Assembly: GCA_002350845.1 (NCBI GenBank)
Contig: DEFL01000048.1
Location: 26,098-90,097, forward strand
DNA: 64,000 nucleotides
Reading direction: 5' to 3'
DNA from: Christensenella sp. UBA2853
GTDB taxonomy: Bacteria; Bacillota; Clostridia; Christensenellales; Aristaeellaceae
Shown here: positions 34,951 to 42,306 of the stretch, piece by piece
Layout: each line of letters starts with the position of its first letter
Numbering within the stretch: the first letter of the stretch is position 1
The notes under the pieces: model-generated
The model's database searches: none
Seen by the model: only the letters and a program-made list of their open reading frames with translations
What the model was told of the DNA's origin: nothing
Made by a program: the position numbers and the translations under genes

Positions 34951-34979
34951 AGTGTAGCATAAAATAATATGAAATGCAA
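34951..34979 (-). promoter_or_regulatory. Promoter of the glycan operon
   Basis: On the minus strand TTGCAT (34974-34979), a 17-bp spacer and TACACT (34951-34956) with a TGC extension. Confidence 0.7.
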
Positions 34980-35294
34980 CCATTTTTGATATGGACTCGT
35001 GATATATTTCCAATATATATCCATTAACAGATCCTCAATATGATCAACATTTGCTCATGCCGCTCGCTGCTTTGCTTTTTCCATTCAGTGGCTGCAGAAC
35101 CATGCTTTCTCTTTTTATCCATCCGGTTGAACGTACTTCATGAGTATGTTATCATATCCATATACGTGTTCAGTTTCTTTGCGGACATTCCGAATCCAGT
35201 GTTTCCCGTCATACTCCCGTTTTCGCCACTGAACTGTCCCACGAGCGATTCAATGGTCCCATACCTATAAATCCTATGAGAGGATGCGATCCTG
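34980..35294. other. Intergenic stretch between the glycan operon and GT2
   Basis: About 315 bp, AT-richer than the genes. I see no ORF with a ribosome binding site, no tRNA and no strong hairpin. A TATAAA near 35266 is the only promoter-like element for GT2, with a weak -35. Confidence 0.5.
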
Positions 35295-36320
35295 ATGTCA
35301 AAGCAAAAACTGCTGAGTATCGCCATACCCAGCTATAATTCTGAAGCCTACATGGCCCATGCCATCGAGTCCCTGCTGCCGGGCGGAGATGAGGTGGAAA
35401 TCCTGATTGTCAATGACGGTTCCAAAGACCGGACCGCTGAAATCGCCGACAGCTATCAGGCAAAATATCCCGGCATCTGCAGAGCCATCCACCAGGAAAA
35501 CGGCGGCCATGGTGCCGCGGTCATGGCCGGTCTGCAGAATGCAACCGGCATCTACTTCAAGGTGGTTGACTCCGACGACTGGCTCGATGAAACCGCGTAT
35601 CCGCATGTTCTGGATGTCCTCAGAACCCTCACCGCACCGGAAAAGCAGATCGACCTGGTCATCTCCAACTTCATCTATGACAAAGTCGATGCCGTGCACA
35701 AGCATGTCATGAGCTACAATCATGCGCTCCCCGAAAACCGGCCCTTCTCCTGGGAGGAAACCCGGCATTTCCGCATCGGACAGTACCTGCTCATGCATTC
35801 CTGCATTTACAGAACGGAACTCCTGCGCACCTGCGGACTGGAACTGCCCAGACATACCTTCTATGTGGACGAGTTGTATGTCTATGTTCCCCTCAGAAGC
35901 GTCAAAACCATGTACTACATCAATGAAAACCTCTATCACTACTTCATCGGACGTGAGGATCAGTCGGTTCAGGAGTCCATCATGATCAAGCGCATTGATC
36001 AGGCCCTGAAAGTCAACAAGCTCATGATGACCTCCGTCGATCTCGAAAAGATCGAGAATGTGCATCAGCGCAAATACATGCGCAATTATCTGGAGATCGT
36101 CACGGTTGCCTCCTCTGCCCTCCTCACCAAGAGCGGAACCGAGGAGAACATTGCCAAGCGCAAGGAGCTCTGGAGCTATCTTCAGAAGGAAAACCCCTAT
36201 GCCTACGGTCTCCTGCGCCATCGCATTTTCGGTGTCCTCATTCACATTCCCGGTGCCTTCGGCAACCTGGTGATTCGGATCGGTTACTGGATCAGTCAGA
36301 AAATCTTTGGTTTCAACTGA
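35295..36320 (+). CDS. Glycosyltransferase family 2
   Basis: The 341-residue protein has a GT-A fold: LSIAIPSYNSEAYMAHAIESLL at the N-terminus, ILIVNDGSKDRTAEIA, and the metal-binding SDDWLD near residue 97. A C-terminal stretch (HRIFGVLIHIPGAFGNLVIRIGYW) may contact the membrane. It transfers a sugar to a cell-wall or exopolysaccharide acceptor; which sugar is unknown. The convergent gene makes UDP-galactofuranose, so a galactofuranose-containing glycan is possible. The ATG follows AGAGGATGCGATCC, a modest ribosome binding site. Confidence 0.87.
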   Translation: MSKQKLLSIAIPSYNSEAYMAHAIESLLPGGDEVEILIVNDGSKDRTAEIADSYQAKYPGICRAIHQENGGHGAAVMAGLQNATGIYFKVVDSDDWLDETAYPHVLDVLRTLTAPEKQIDLVISNFIYDKVDAVHKHVMSYNHALPENRPFSWEETRHFRIGQYLLMHSCIYRTELLRTCGLELPRHTFYVDELYVYVPLRSVKTMYYINENLYHYFIGREDQSVQESIMIKRIDQALKVNKLMMTSVDLEKIENVHQRKYMRNYLEIVTVASSALLTKSGTEENIAKRKELWSYLQKENPYAYGLLRHRIFGVLIHIPGAFGNLVIRIGYWISQKIFGFN

Positions 36321-36333
36321 TCTTCCGGCCATA

Positions 36334-36365
36334 GGAAAACGCTCCCGTTTCCGGGAGCGTTTTCC
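36334..36365. terminator. Bidirectional terminator between GT2 and glf
   Basis: The 13-bp arms GGAAAACGCTCCC and its complement, flanked by A/T runs. Confidence 0.85.
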
Positions 36366-36379
36366 AGTAGCTGTTCTTT

Positions 36380-37495
36380 TCAGTTGAATTCCTGACGTGC
36401 ACGGGCAAGCGCTGCTTCAATCACGCGGTCCATATCATAATATTTGTATTCGCCCAGGCGCCCGCCGAAAATGACTTTGTCCTGCGCAAGCGTCATCTGC
36501 CGGTAGGCTTCATAGACTGCGCCGTTCTTCTCATCATTGACCGGATAGTACGGTTCATCCCCGGGCTTCCATTCAGAGGAATACTCACGGCTTATGACAG
36601 TCTTGGGAAGATCATTCCCCTGTGCATCCTTTCCGAATTCAAACCACTTGTGTTCAATGATTCTTGTCCACGGCGTCTCACGATCGGTATAGTTGACCGC
36701 CGCATTGCCCTGGAAGTTCGGCATGTCCAGCACTTCTGTTTCAAAGCGCACGGACCGGTACTCCAGGGTGCCTGCACAGTAATTGTAGAATGCATCAATC
36801 GGGCCTGTGTAGACAACCTTTTCCGCCATGGCGTCCCAGGCTTCACGGTCTTTGAGATAATCCACACCCAGACGGACCTCAATCCCGTCCAGCATGTGTT
36901 CCACCATGCGTGTATATCCGCCGACCGGAATGCCCTGGAAGAGTGCATTGAAATAGTTGTTGTCAAACGTCAGGCGCACCGGAAGCCGCTTGATGATAAA
37001 CGCAGGCAGCTCGCTGCAGGGTCTTCCCCACTGCTTTTCCGTATACCCCTTGATCAGTTTCTCATAAATATCGGTGCCCACAAGGCTGATCGCCTGTTCC
37101 TCGAGGTTCTTGGGTTCAGTGATACCCGCAGCTTTCTTCTGTTCCTCAATCTTGGCCGCAGCCTCCTGGGGCGTGACAACATTCCACATGCGGTTAAAGG
37201 TGTACATATTGAAAGGCAGGGAATACAGTTCCCCGTGATAATTGGCCACCGGGGAATTCGTGAACCGGTTGAAGGTGGCAAACTGATTGACATACGACCA
37301 GACTTCCTGATTGTTGGTATGGAAAATATGCGCACCGTAGCGGTGAACCTGAATGCCCTCAATTTCTTCCGTATAGACATTGCCGCCGACATGGTCCCTG
37401 CGGTCAATCACCAGAACCTTCTTGCCTGCCCGTTTGGCTTCCTGTGCAAACACTGCTCCGTACAAACCGGCACCGACAATCAGATAATCAAACAT
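36380..37495 (-). CDS. glf: UDP-galactopyranose mutase
   Basis: This 371-residue FAD enzyme converts UDP-galactopyranose to UDP-galactofuranose for cell-surface glycans. The Rossmann motif VGAGLYGAVFAQEA (residues 7-20), the flavin-binding VIDRRDHVGGNVYTE, and the conserved RYGAHIFHTNN and GYTEKQWG are present. Length matches bacterial Glf. It is convergent with the GT2 gene and shares the terminator. Its promoter is divergent from the CDF gene. Confidence 0.95.
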   Translation of the reverse strand: MFDYLIVGAGLYGAVFAQEAKRAGKKVLVIDRRDHVGGNVYTEEIEGIQVHRYGAHIFHTNNQEVWSYVNQFATFNRFTNSPVANYHGELYSLPFNMYTFNRMWNVVTPQEAAAKIEEQKKAAGITEPKNLEEQAISLVGTDIYEKLIKGYTEKQWGRPCSELPAFIIKRLPVRLTFDNNYFNALFQGIPVGGYTRMVEHMLDGIEVRLGVDYLKDREAWDAMAEKVVYTGPIDAFYNYCAGTLEYRSVRFETEVLDMPNFQGNAAVNYTDRETPWTRIIEHKWFEFGKDAQGNDLPKTVISREYSSEWKPGDEPYYPVNDEKNGAVYEAYRQMTLAQDKVIFGGRLGEYKYYDMDRVIEAALARARQEFN

Positions 37496-37599
37496 TCCGT
37501 TACCTCCCTGAATTCTGTATCATGAATCGATTGTTCACAGACTTCGGCCGCATCCCTGAAAGCAGGCTGCGGACCGGATCATCACGTCCAATATGCATG

Positions 37600-37628
37600 A
37601 TTCTACAACATCATTCAGCCTTATGCAA
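37600..37628 (-). promoter_or_regulatory. Promoter of glf
   Basis: On the minus strand TTGCAT (37623-37628), a 17-bp spacer and TAGAAT (37600-37605), about 100 bp upstream of the start codon. Confidence 0.6.
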
Positions 37629-37679
37629 ATCGGTCCCCGCGTCCGGATGACATCTTTTGCCTGCTGATGCGGTTTTCGC

Positions 37680-37708
37680 TTGACAACTGTGCTACGCATT
37701 TGTAAAGT
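37680..37708 (+). promoter_or_regulatory. Promoter of the CDF transporter gene
   Basis: TTGACA (37680-37685), a 17-bp spacer and TAAAGT (37703-37708). Confidence 0.7.
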
Positions 37709-37763
37709 ATCGGTTTGATCCCCTGTTTTTTCCTGCTTCATCATATTTTTTGAGGTGATCAAT

Positions 37764-38891
37764 ATGGGTTATATCCCTGTTGAAAATCAGGATTCCCGTG
37801 AGACGACCATTGTCCGAACAAGCATTATCGGCATTCTGGTCAATGTGCTTCTTGCTGCATTCAAGGCAGCCATCGGTCTGATCACACATTCCATCGCTGT
37901 CACGCTGGATGCTGTCAACAATCTGTCCGATGCCCTTTCGAGCGTCATTACCATCGTGGGCACCAAGCTGGCCGGAAAGCTGCCGGACAAAAAGCATCCG
38001 CTGGGGTATGGGCGCATTGAATATCTCTCCGCCATGATTGTGTCCGCACTCGTCCTGTATGCCGGCATCACATCCCTGGTGGAATCCATCAAGAGCATCA
38101 TTTCCCCTGAGAAGCCGGACTATTCCGTTGTCTCCCTCATCATTGTGGGCTCCGCCGTCGTCGCCAAGCTTCTCCTTGGCACTTATGTCAAGCGCACCGG
38201 GAAGCGCGTGAACAGCGCGTCTCTGGAAGCCTCCGGCTCCGACGCCATGTTTGATTCCATCATTTCCGCCTCGGTTCTCCTCTGCGCACTCATCTATATT
38301 GCTTTCGGCCTGTCTCTGGAAGCCTATGCCGGTGTGATCATCTCCATTGTGATCATCCGTTCCGGTGTGGAAATGCTGCGCGATACCCTCGATGATATTC
38401 TCGGCAAGCGCTATGATCCGGAAGAGCTTCAGGCCATCAAGAATACGATCGCTGAGGATCCCGACGTGTGCGGTGTGTATGACCTGATTCTGCATGCCTA
38501 TGGTCCTGACCGCAATGTGGGCTCCGTTCACGTGGAAGTCCGGGATGAAATGACCGCCACAGAGATCGACATGATGGAACGCAGAATTTCCAAAAATGTC
38601 TATGAAAAGCATAAGCTCCCGCTGACCAGCATCAGCATCTACGCGATGAACACCTCGACCGAAGAGACCAAAGCGATCCGCGCCAAAGTCAACGAGATCG
38701 TCATGGGCTTTGAAGGTGTCCTTCAGACACACGGCTTCCGTGCAGATCCGGAAGAGCGCACCATCACCATGGATATCATCCTTGATTTTGATGTGAAAGA
38801 GCGCAAAGCTGTGTTTGAAAACATCCGCGCAGCACTCCAGAAGGCATTCCCTGATTACACCCTCCAGCTGACATTGGATATCGATTTCTGA
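37764..38891 (+). CDS. Cation diffusion facilitator, Mn-type motifs
   Basis: The 375-residue CDF exporter has six N-terminal helices and a C-terminal cytoplasmic domain. The transport site shows NxxxD in helix 2 (DAVNNLSDALSS) and DxxxD in helix 5 (GSDAMFDSII). In the CDF family this pattern, lacking His, goes with Mn(II) exporters such as MntE, while Zn exporters use HxxxD. Manganese or iron efflux is therefore predicted. The ATG at 37764 follows GAGGTG; the upstream in-frame GTG is the SD itself. The C-terminal tail includes a second ferredoxin-like domain with DPEERTITMD. Confidence 0.87.
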   Translation: MGYIPVENQDSRETTIVRTSIIGILVNVLLAAFKAAIGLITHSIAVTLDAVNNLSDALSSVITIVGTKLAGKLPDKKHPLGYGRIEYLSAMIVSALVLYAGITSLVESIKSIISPEKPDYSVVSLIIVGSAVVAKLLLGTYVKRTGKRVNSASLEASGSDAMFDSIISASVLLCALIYIAFGLSLEAYAGVIISIVIIRSGVEMLRDTLDDILGKRYDPEELQAIKNTIAEDPDVCGVYDLILHAYGPDRNVGSVHVEVRDEMTATEIDMMERRISKNVYEKHKLPLTSISIYAMNTSTEETKAIRAKVNEIVMGFEGVLQTHGFRADPEERTITMDIILDFDVKERKAVFENIRAALQKAFPDYTLQLTLDIDF

Positions 38892-38897
38892 CTCATG

Positions 38898-38941
38898 ACT
38901 GCGGACCCGGGCATTCATGCCCTTCGGTTCCGCAGTTTTTT
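38898..38941 (+). terminator. Terminator after the CDF gene
   Basis: The arms ACTGCGGA and TCCGCAGT enclose a smaller GGGCAT/ATGCCC hairpin; six T residues follow. Confidence 0.85.
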
Positions 38942-39094
38942 GCTGTCTGTGTTCTGTCCGTTCATCCTTTGCGTTCATGCCGTTCTGCTGGCGCACAGAT
39001 GCAGTGGTCACAGAGAATTTACAATTATTCACAATATATTGACAATTTTCCGTCAAACATGGAAAGAATGGTTGATGTAGAGCTACTTGATCTA
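38942..39094. other. Intergenic, nothing recognisable
   Basis: AT-rich stretch between the CDF terminator and the promoter of the BMP-fusion gene. A TTGACA near 39040 has no matching -10. Confidence 0.5.
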
Positions 39095-39122
39095 TTGTAT
39101 CCAACACGCTTTTGGGTATAAT
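39095..39122 (+). promoter_or_regulatory. Promoter of the BMP-fusion gene
   Basis: TTGTAT, a 16-bp spacer and a perfect TATAAT (39117-39122). Confidence 0.6.
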
Positions 39123-39194
39123 GGCGCTGTACGGATTTCCGTACATTCTACCTATCTCACTACCTGTTTCAGGAGGCAATGCGATATTATTACC

Positions 39195-41174
39195 ATGAAA
39201 ACAGAAGCCATTGAGCAATACCGCGCTGCTCTGCGCAGCGGCCAGAGATATTATCAGAATGCTGTCGGACACGGAAAGTATCCCTATCCGCAGGTTCTTG
39301 AGAATGTCTGCCCTGAATATATGTCTGCCGCCCGACAGGAACTGGGCATTCTTGAAATCCCCATGGATTCCATCGTCGGCACACTGGCAGACGGAAGAAA
39401 GGCAGCCTTTGCCGGCAATTTTATGCCGCTTCTTCCGGACAATACTGAATTTTCCGCCAAATGGATCGCCCTGTGCAATGCCCATCTGGGCACCACCGGC
39501 ATTACGGATCCGATTTCCTGTTTTGAATACCTCGGACGCTTTTATGTCCAGGAAGGACATAAGCGCGTCTCCGTGCTTCACTCCTACGGCGCGCCGACCA
39601 TTACCGGCAAAGTCACAAGAATCATCCCGACCTGGTCGGAAAATCCCGCTGTGGTCGCCTATTATGAATTTCTTGAATTCTATAAGCGCAGCGGCGTATA
39701 CGTCCTCCAGTTCACGCATCCCGGATGCATCGCGAAGATTGAAAAGCTCATGGGCTTTGAGAAGGGCCACGTATGGACCGATGAGGAAAAATCCGAATTC
39801 ATGTCCATGTTCTGGGTGATGCGCGAAGCCTGCACCAAAGAGATGCTCTCCCATGTGCAGGATCAGTCCCTGAGCGAAGTCGTTCTTTCTGCCATGGAAC
39901 TGTATCCCTACGATCAGCTCGCCAAACTGGGCATCTCCGACATGCGCAAGCGTCTGGCTCCCCTGATTCCCGACCTGCAGTTCGTATCCGATGAGGAGCC
40001 TTCCGAACCCACCGTGTCCACAGAGCCTGCGATTCCGGAAAAGAATCTGGTCAGCCGCATTTTCGATGGGATTTCCCGCAGTACACTGAATATTGCCTTT
40101 ATCCATGTCAACCAGCCCGAAACCAGCGTCTGGACCAGGGGCCATGATGAAGGCCGTAAGTATCTCGAGGAAGTCCTGGGCGACCAGATCAGCGTCAAGA
40201 CCTACATTGTGGGTGAAGAGTCCGCTGAGAAACTGATGGAGCGCGCTGTCACCCAGGATGGTGCTCAGCTGCTCATCGCCACAGCTCCGACCCTGCTCGG
40301 CGCTGCCCGTCAGACGGCCGCCCTGCATCCCGGTCTGAAAGTGCTTGTCTGCGCGCTGTCAGTACCCTATGTCGGTGTCAGAACCTATTACAGCCGCATT
40401 TATGAGGCCAAGTTTATCTCCGGCGCCATTGCCGGTGCCATGTGCGGAAAGCATCCGATCGGCTACATCGCCCGCTATCCTATTCTGGGTGTCCCGGCGT
40501 CGATCAATGCATTCGCTCTGGGCGTGCGCATGACCAATCCGAACGCCAAGATTCAGCTGCAGTGGTCCTGTTTGGACGGCGATCCGTACAAACAGCTTCT
40601 TCAGACAGGCGCCCGCATCATCTCCGGTCATCCCATCGCCGTCGCTTCTCCGGGAAATGTTTCCCTGAGCTGGTCCACTTCCCTGATGCTCAATGACGGC
40701 AGAATGATGCCTCTTGCATCGGACGTCTGGAACTGGGGCCGCACCTATGAGCAGATGGTCCGCTCCGTTCTTGCCGGCGCATGGGATACGACCGTTCCCC
40801 GCGGCACTTCCGTGAGTTACTGGTGGGGCATGTCCAGCGGCGTCATCAATATTGAACTGGCCAATACCCTCCCTGACGGTGTCCGCCAGCTGGCGAATAT
40901 TCTCAAGGATGGTCTCACCCGCAACACCGTTCATCCGTTCCAGGGCACCATCACGGATCAGGAAGGCAATATCCGCGTCGACCCTGAAACCAATCTGACC
41001 CCTGAGGATCTGATGCAGATGAACTGGCTGTGCGAAAATGTGGAAGGCCGCATTCCGACGATGGATGAACTGCTGCCGATGTCCAGGGAAACCACCGAAC
41101 TCCTTGCGCTCCCGCAGAAGGAAACAGCTCCTGTGGAAAAGCGCCCGGCGTTCTCCGTTTCCCTCGCCCTCTGA
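39195..41174 (+). CDS. Cytoplasmic ParB-like / BMP-domain fusion protein
   Basis: The protein has 659 residues and no signal peptide. The N-terminal third (about 1-265) has a ParB/Srx-like segment, CFEYLGRFYVQEGHKRVSVL, followed by helices. A Pro/Glu linker (about 270-295) leads to a periplasmic-binding-protein-like BMP/PnrA domain (about 300-630; RIYEAKFISGAIAGAMCG and IGYIARYPILGVPASINAFA). BMP domains bind nucleosides, normally outside the cell; here the domain must be intracellular. A nucleoside- or purine-sensing regulator is one inference. The start is uncertain: AGGAGG is 19 nt upstream of the ATG, which is too far; an ATT at 39186 would fit better. Confidence 0.72.
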   Translation: MKTEAIEQYRAALRSGQRYYQNAVGHGKYPYPQVLENVCPEYMSAARQELGILEIPMDSIVGTLADGRKAAFAGNFMPLLPDNTEFSAKWIALCNAHLGTTGITDPISCFEYLGRFYVQEGHKRVSVLHSYGAPTITGKVTRIIPTWSENPAVVAYYEFLEFYKRSGVYVLQFTHPGCIAKIEKLMGFEKGHVWTDEEKSEFMSMFWVMREACTKEMLSHVQDQSLSEVVLSAMELYPYDQLAKLGISDMRKRLAPLIPDLQFVSDEEPSEPTVSTEPAIPEKNLVSRIFDGISRSTLNIAFIHVNQPETSVWTRGHDEGRKYLEEVLGDQISVKTYIVGEESAEKLMERAVTQDGAQLLIATAPTLLGAARQTAALHPGLKVLVCALSVPYVGVRTYYSRIYEAKFISGAIAGAMCGKHPIGYIARYPILGVPASINAFALGVRMTNPNAKIQLQWSCLDGDPYKQLLQTGARIISGHPIAVASPGNVSLSWSTSLMLNDGRMMPLASDVWNWGRTYEQMVRSVLAGAWDTTVPRGTSVSYWWGMSSGVINIELANTLPDGVRQLANILKDGLTRNTVHPFQGTITDQEGNIRVDPETNLTPEDLMQMNWLCENVEGRIPTMDELLPMSRETTELLALPQKETAPVEKRPAFSVSLAL

Positions 41175-41193
41175 TTTCCGCAGACTCTTGACA

Positions 41194-41220
41194 ACCCGGG
41201 CTTCCTGCCCGGGTGCTTTT
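41194..41220 (+). terminator. Terminator after the BMP-fusion gene
   Basis: The 8-bp arms ACCCGGGC and GCCCGGGT are followed by GCTTTTCTTTC. Confidence 0.8.
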
Positions 41221-41248
41221 CTTTCAATTCTTTCAGACCTTTTCCCAC

Positions 41249-41277
41249 TTGATGCTTTTTCCCGCAGGGCTTATAAT
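41249..41277 (+). promoter_or_regulatory. Promoter of the small phosphoesterase gene
   Basis: TTGATG, a 17-bp spacer and TATAAT (41272-41277). Confidence 0.7.
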
Positions 41278-41326
41278 GGGTTCACTTCGTTCGCGCTGAA
41301 AATCAATTTCCCGGAGGTAAACGATC

Positions 41327-41929
41327 ATGAAAATTCTGCTGGTTTCTGATGTGGAATGTCCCGCACTGTGGGATCATTTTCGTCCGGACCGTGTAGAAGG
41401 TGTTGAATTGATCATTTCCTGCGGCGATCTGAAGCACGAATATCTGGAATTTCTGGTCACCATGATCAACAAGCCGCTCCTCTATGTTCCCGGGAATCAT
41501 GATGTGCGATATATTACAAATCCCCCTGAAGGCTGCGAAAGCATTGATGACTGCGTGTTTACCTATAAAGGGATCCGCATCGGCGGTCTGGGCGGATGCA
41601 AGAAGTATTCCGACAGCCCCTATCAGTACACCGAGAAGGAAATGGCCAAACGTGTCCACAAGTTCCGCAAGTGCGTCAAAAAAGCCGGCGGACTGGACAT
41701 CTTTGTCACGCATGCCGCCATGACCGGCTACGGTGATGCAGAGGACCGTGCCCACCAGGGGTTTGACTGTTTTAAGGAAGTGCTGGACAAATGGCATCCA
41801 CAGTACATGTGCCACGGCCATGTCCATCAGAGTTACAACTGGAACATTCCCCGCAGCGTTGAGTATAACGGCATCCCGGTTATTAACGCTTTTGAGCGGT
41901 ATATCCTTGAAATTCCAGATAAAGAGTAA
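41327..41929 (+). CDS. Cytoplasmic metallophosphoesterase
   Basis: At 200 residues this is a compact calcineurin-like phosphoesterase: LLVSDVECPALW (D at metal site; the usual DxH has Glu in place of His), ISCGDLK, VPGNHD, FVTHAA and CHGHVHQ. It is a YfcE/MJ0936-like enzyme acting on a phosphodiester or nucleotide substrate. The DxH to DVE change removes one metal ligand, which may alter metal use. CGGAGG precedes the ATG. It is a single-gene unit bounded by a promoter and a terminator. Confidence 0.87.
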   Translation: MKILLVSDVECPALWDHFRPDRVEGVELIISCGDLKHEYLEFLVTMINKPLLYVPGNHDVRYITNPPEGCESIDDCVFTYKGIRIGGLGGCKKYSDSPYQYTEKEMAKRVHKFRKCVKKAGGLDIFVTHAAMTGYGDAEDRAHQGFDCFKEVLDKWHPQYMCHGHVHQSYNWNIPRSVEYNGIPVINAFERYILEIPDKE

Positions 41930-41942
41930 TGGAACCTTTCAC

Positions 41943-41969
41943 AGAGGCTGTCGCGTGCAGCCTCTTTTT
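41943..41969 (+). terminator. Terminator after the phosphoesterase gene
   Basis: The arms AGAGGCTG and CAGCCTCT, followed by a T-run. Confidence 0.85.
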
Positions 41970-42069
41970 CCATGCAGGAAAGTATTCGAAGAACGCTTTT
42001 CGATGCATCCACTTCTCATGAACATGCTCCTGATCCCAGCTGCCTGGTATTCGGCATGCCTGATCCGCA

Positions 42070-42098
42070 TTGACACAGGTTCATTTCGGATTTACAAT
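42070..42098 (+). promoter_or_regulatory. Promoter of the first MATE gene
   Basis: TTGACA (42070-42075), a 17-bp spacer and TACAAT (42093-42098): near-consensus. Confidence 0.85.
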
Positions 42099-42100
42099 CC

Positions 42101-42125
42101 CTAAAATGACACTGTGTCATTTTAG
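42101..42125. promoter_or_regulatory. 25-bp palindromic operator before the MATE gene
   Basis: Perfect 11-bp arms CTAAAATGACA and TGTCATTTTAG with a CTG spacer lie 3 bp after the -10, over the transcription start. There is no T-run, so an operator (TetR/MarR type) fits better than a terminator. No regulator gene is nearby. Confidence 0.75.
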
Positions 42126-42148
42126 ACTGTAGAGGCACAGGAGAGGGG

Positions 42149-42223
42149 GTGAAATTCGCTGCATCTGCTCACGTTCCACTGCAGTCACGGCCGCTCTGCA
42201 AAACACCGAAACAGCGGAATTGA
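42149..42223 (+). CDS. Possible 24-codon leader peptide
   Basis: GTG preceded by CAGGAGAG opens a 24-codon frame in the 180-nt leader of the MATE gene, ending at TGA. The peptide is basic and Ser/Pro-rich, with no amino-acid run that would suggest attenuation. It is included because the ribosome binding site is good and the leader is long, but it may be chance. Confidence 0.3.
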   Translation: MKFAASAHVPLQSRPLCKTPKQRN

Positions 42224-42306
42224 ACATCCACGCAGATGACATCAATGATGGACCAGCAGCCTGCCCCGCAGGCCTTCAAAGATTAACGCATACAGGGAGA
42301 GCCAAA

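Noticed and set aside
36334..36365. Hairpin considered as a transposon end or attachment site
   Set aside because: It is a plain bidirectional terminator between two convergent genes with no flanking duplication.
37692..40328. An 878-codon minus-strand frame crossing the CDF and BMP-fusion genes
   Set aside because: It spans two real genes and their terminator and promoter, shows no family motif, and has shadow-type composition.
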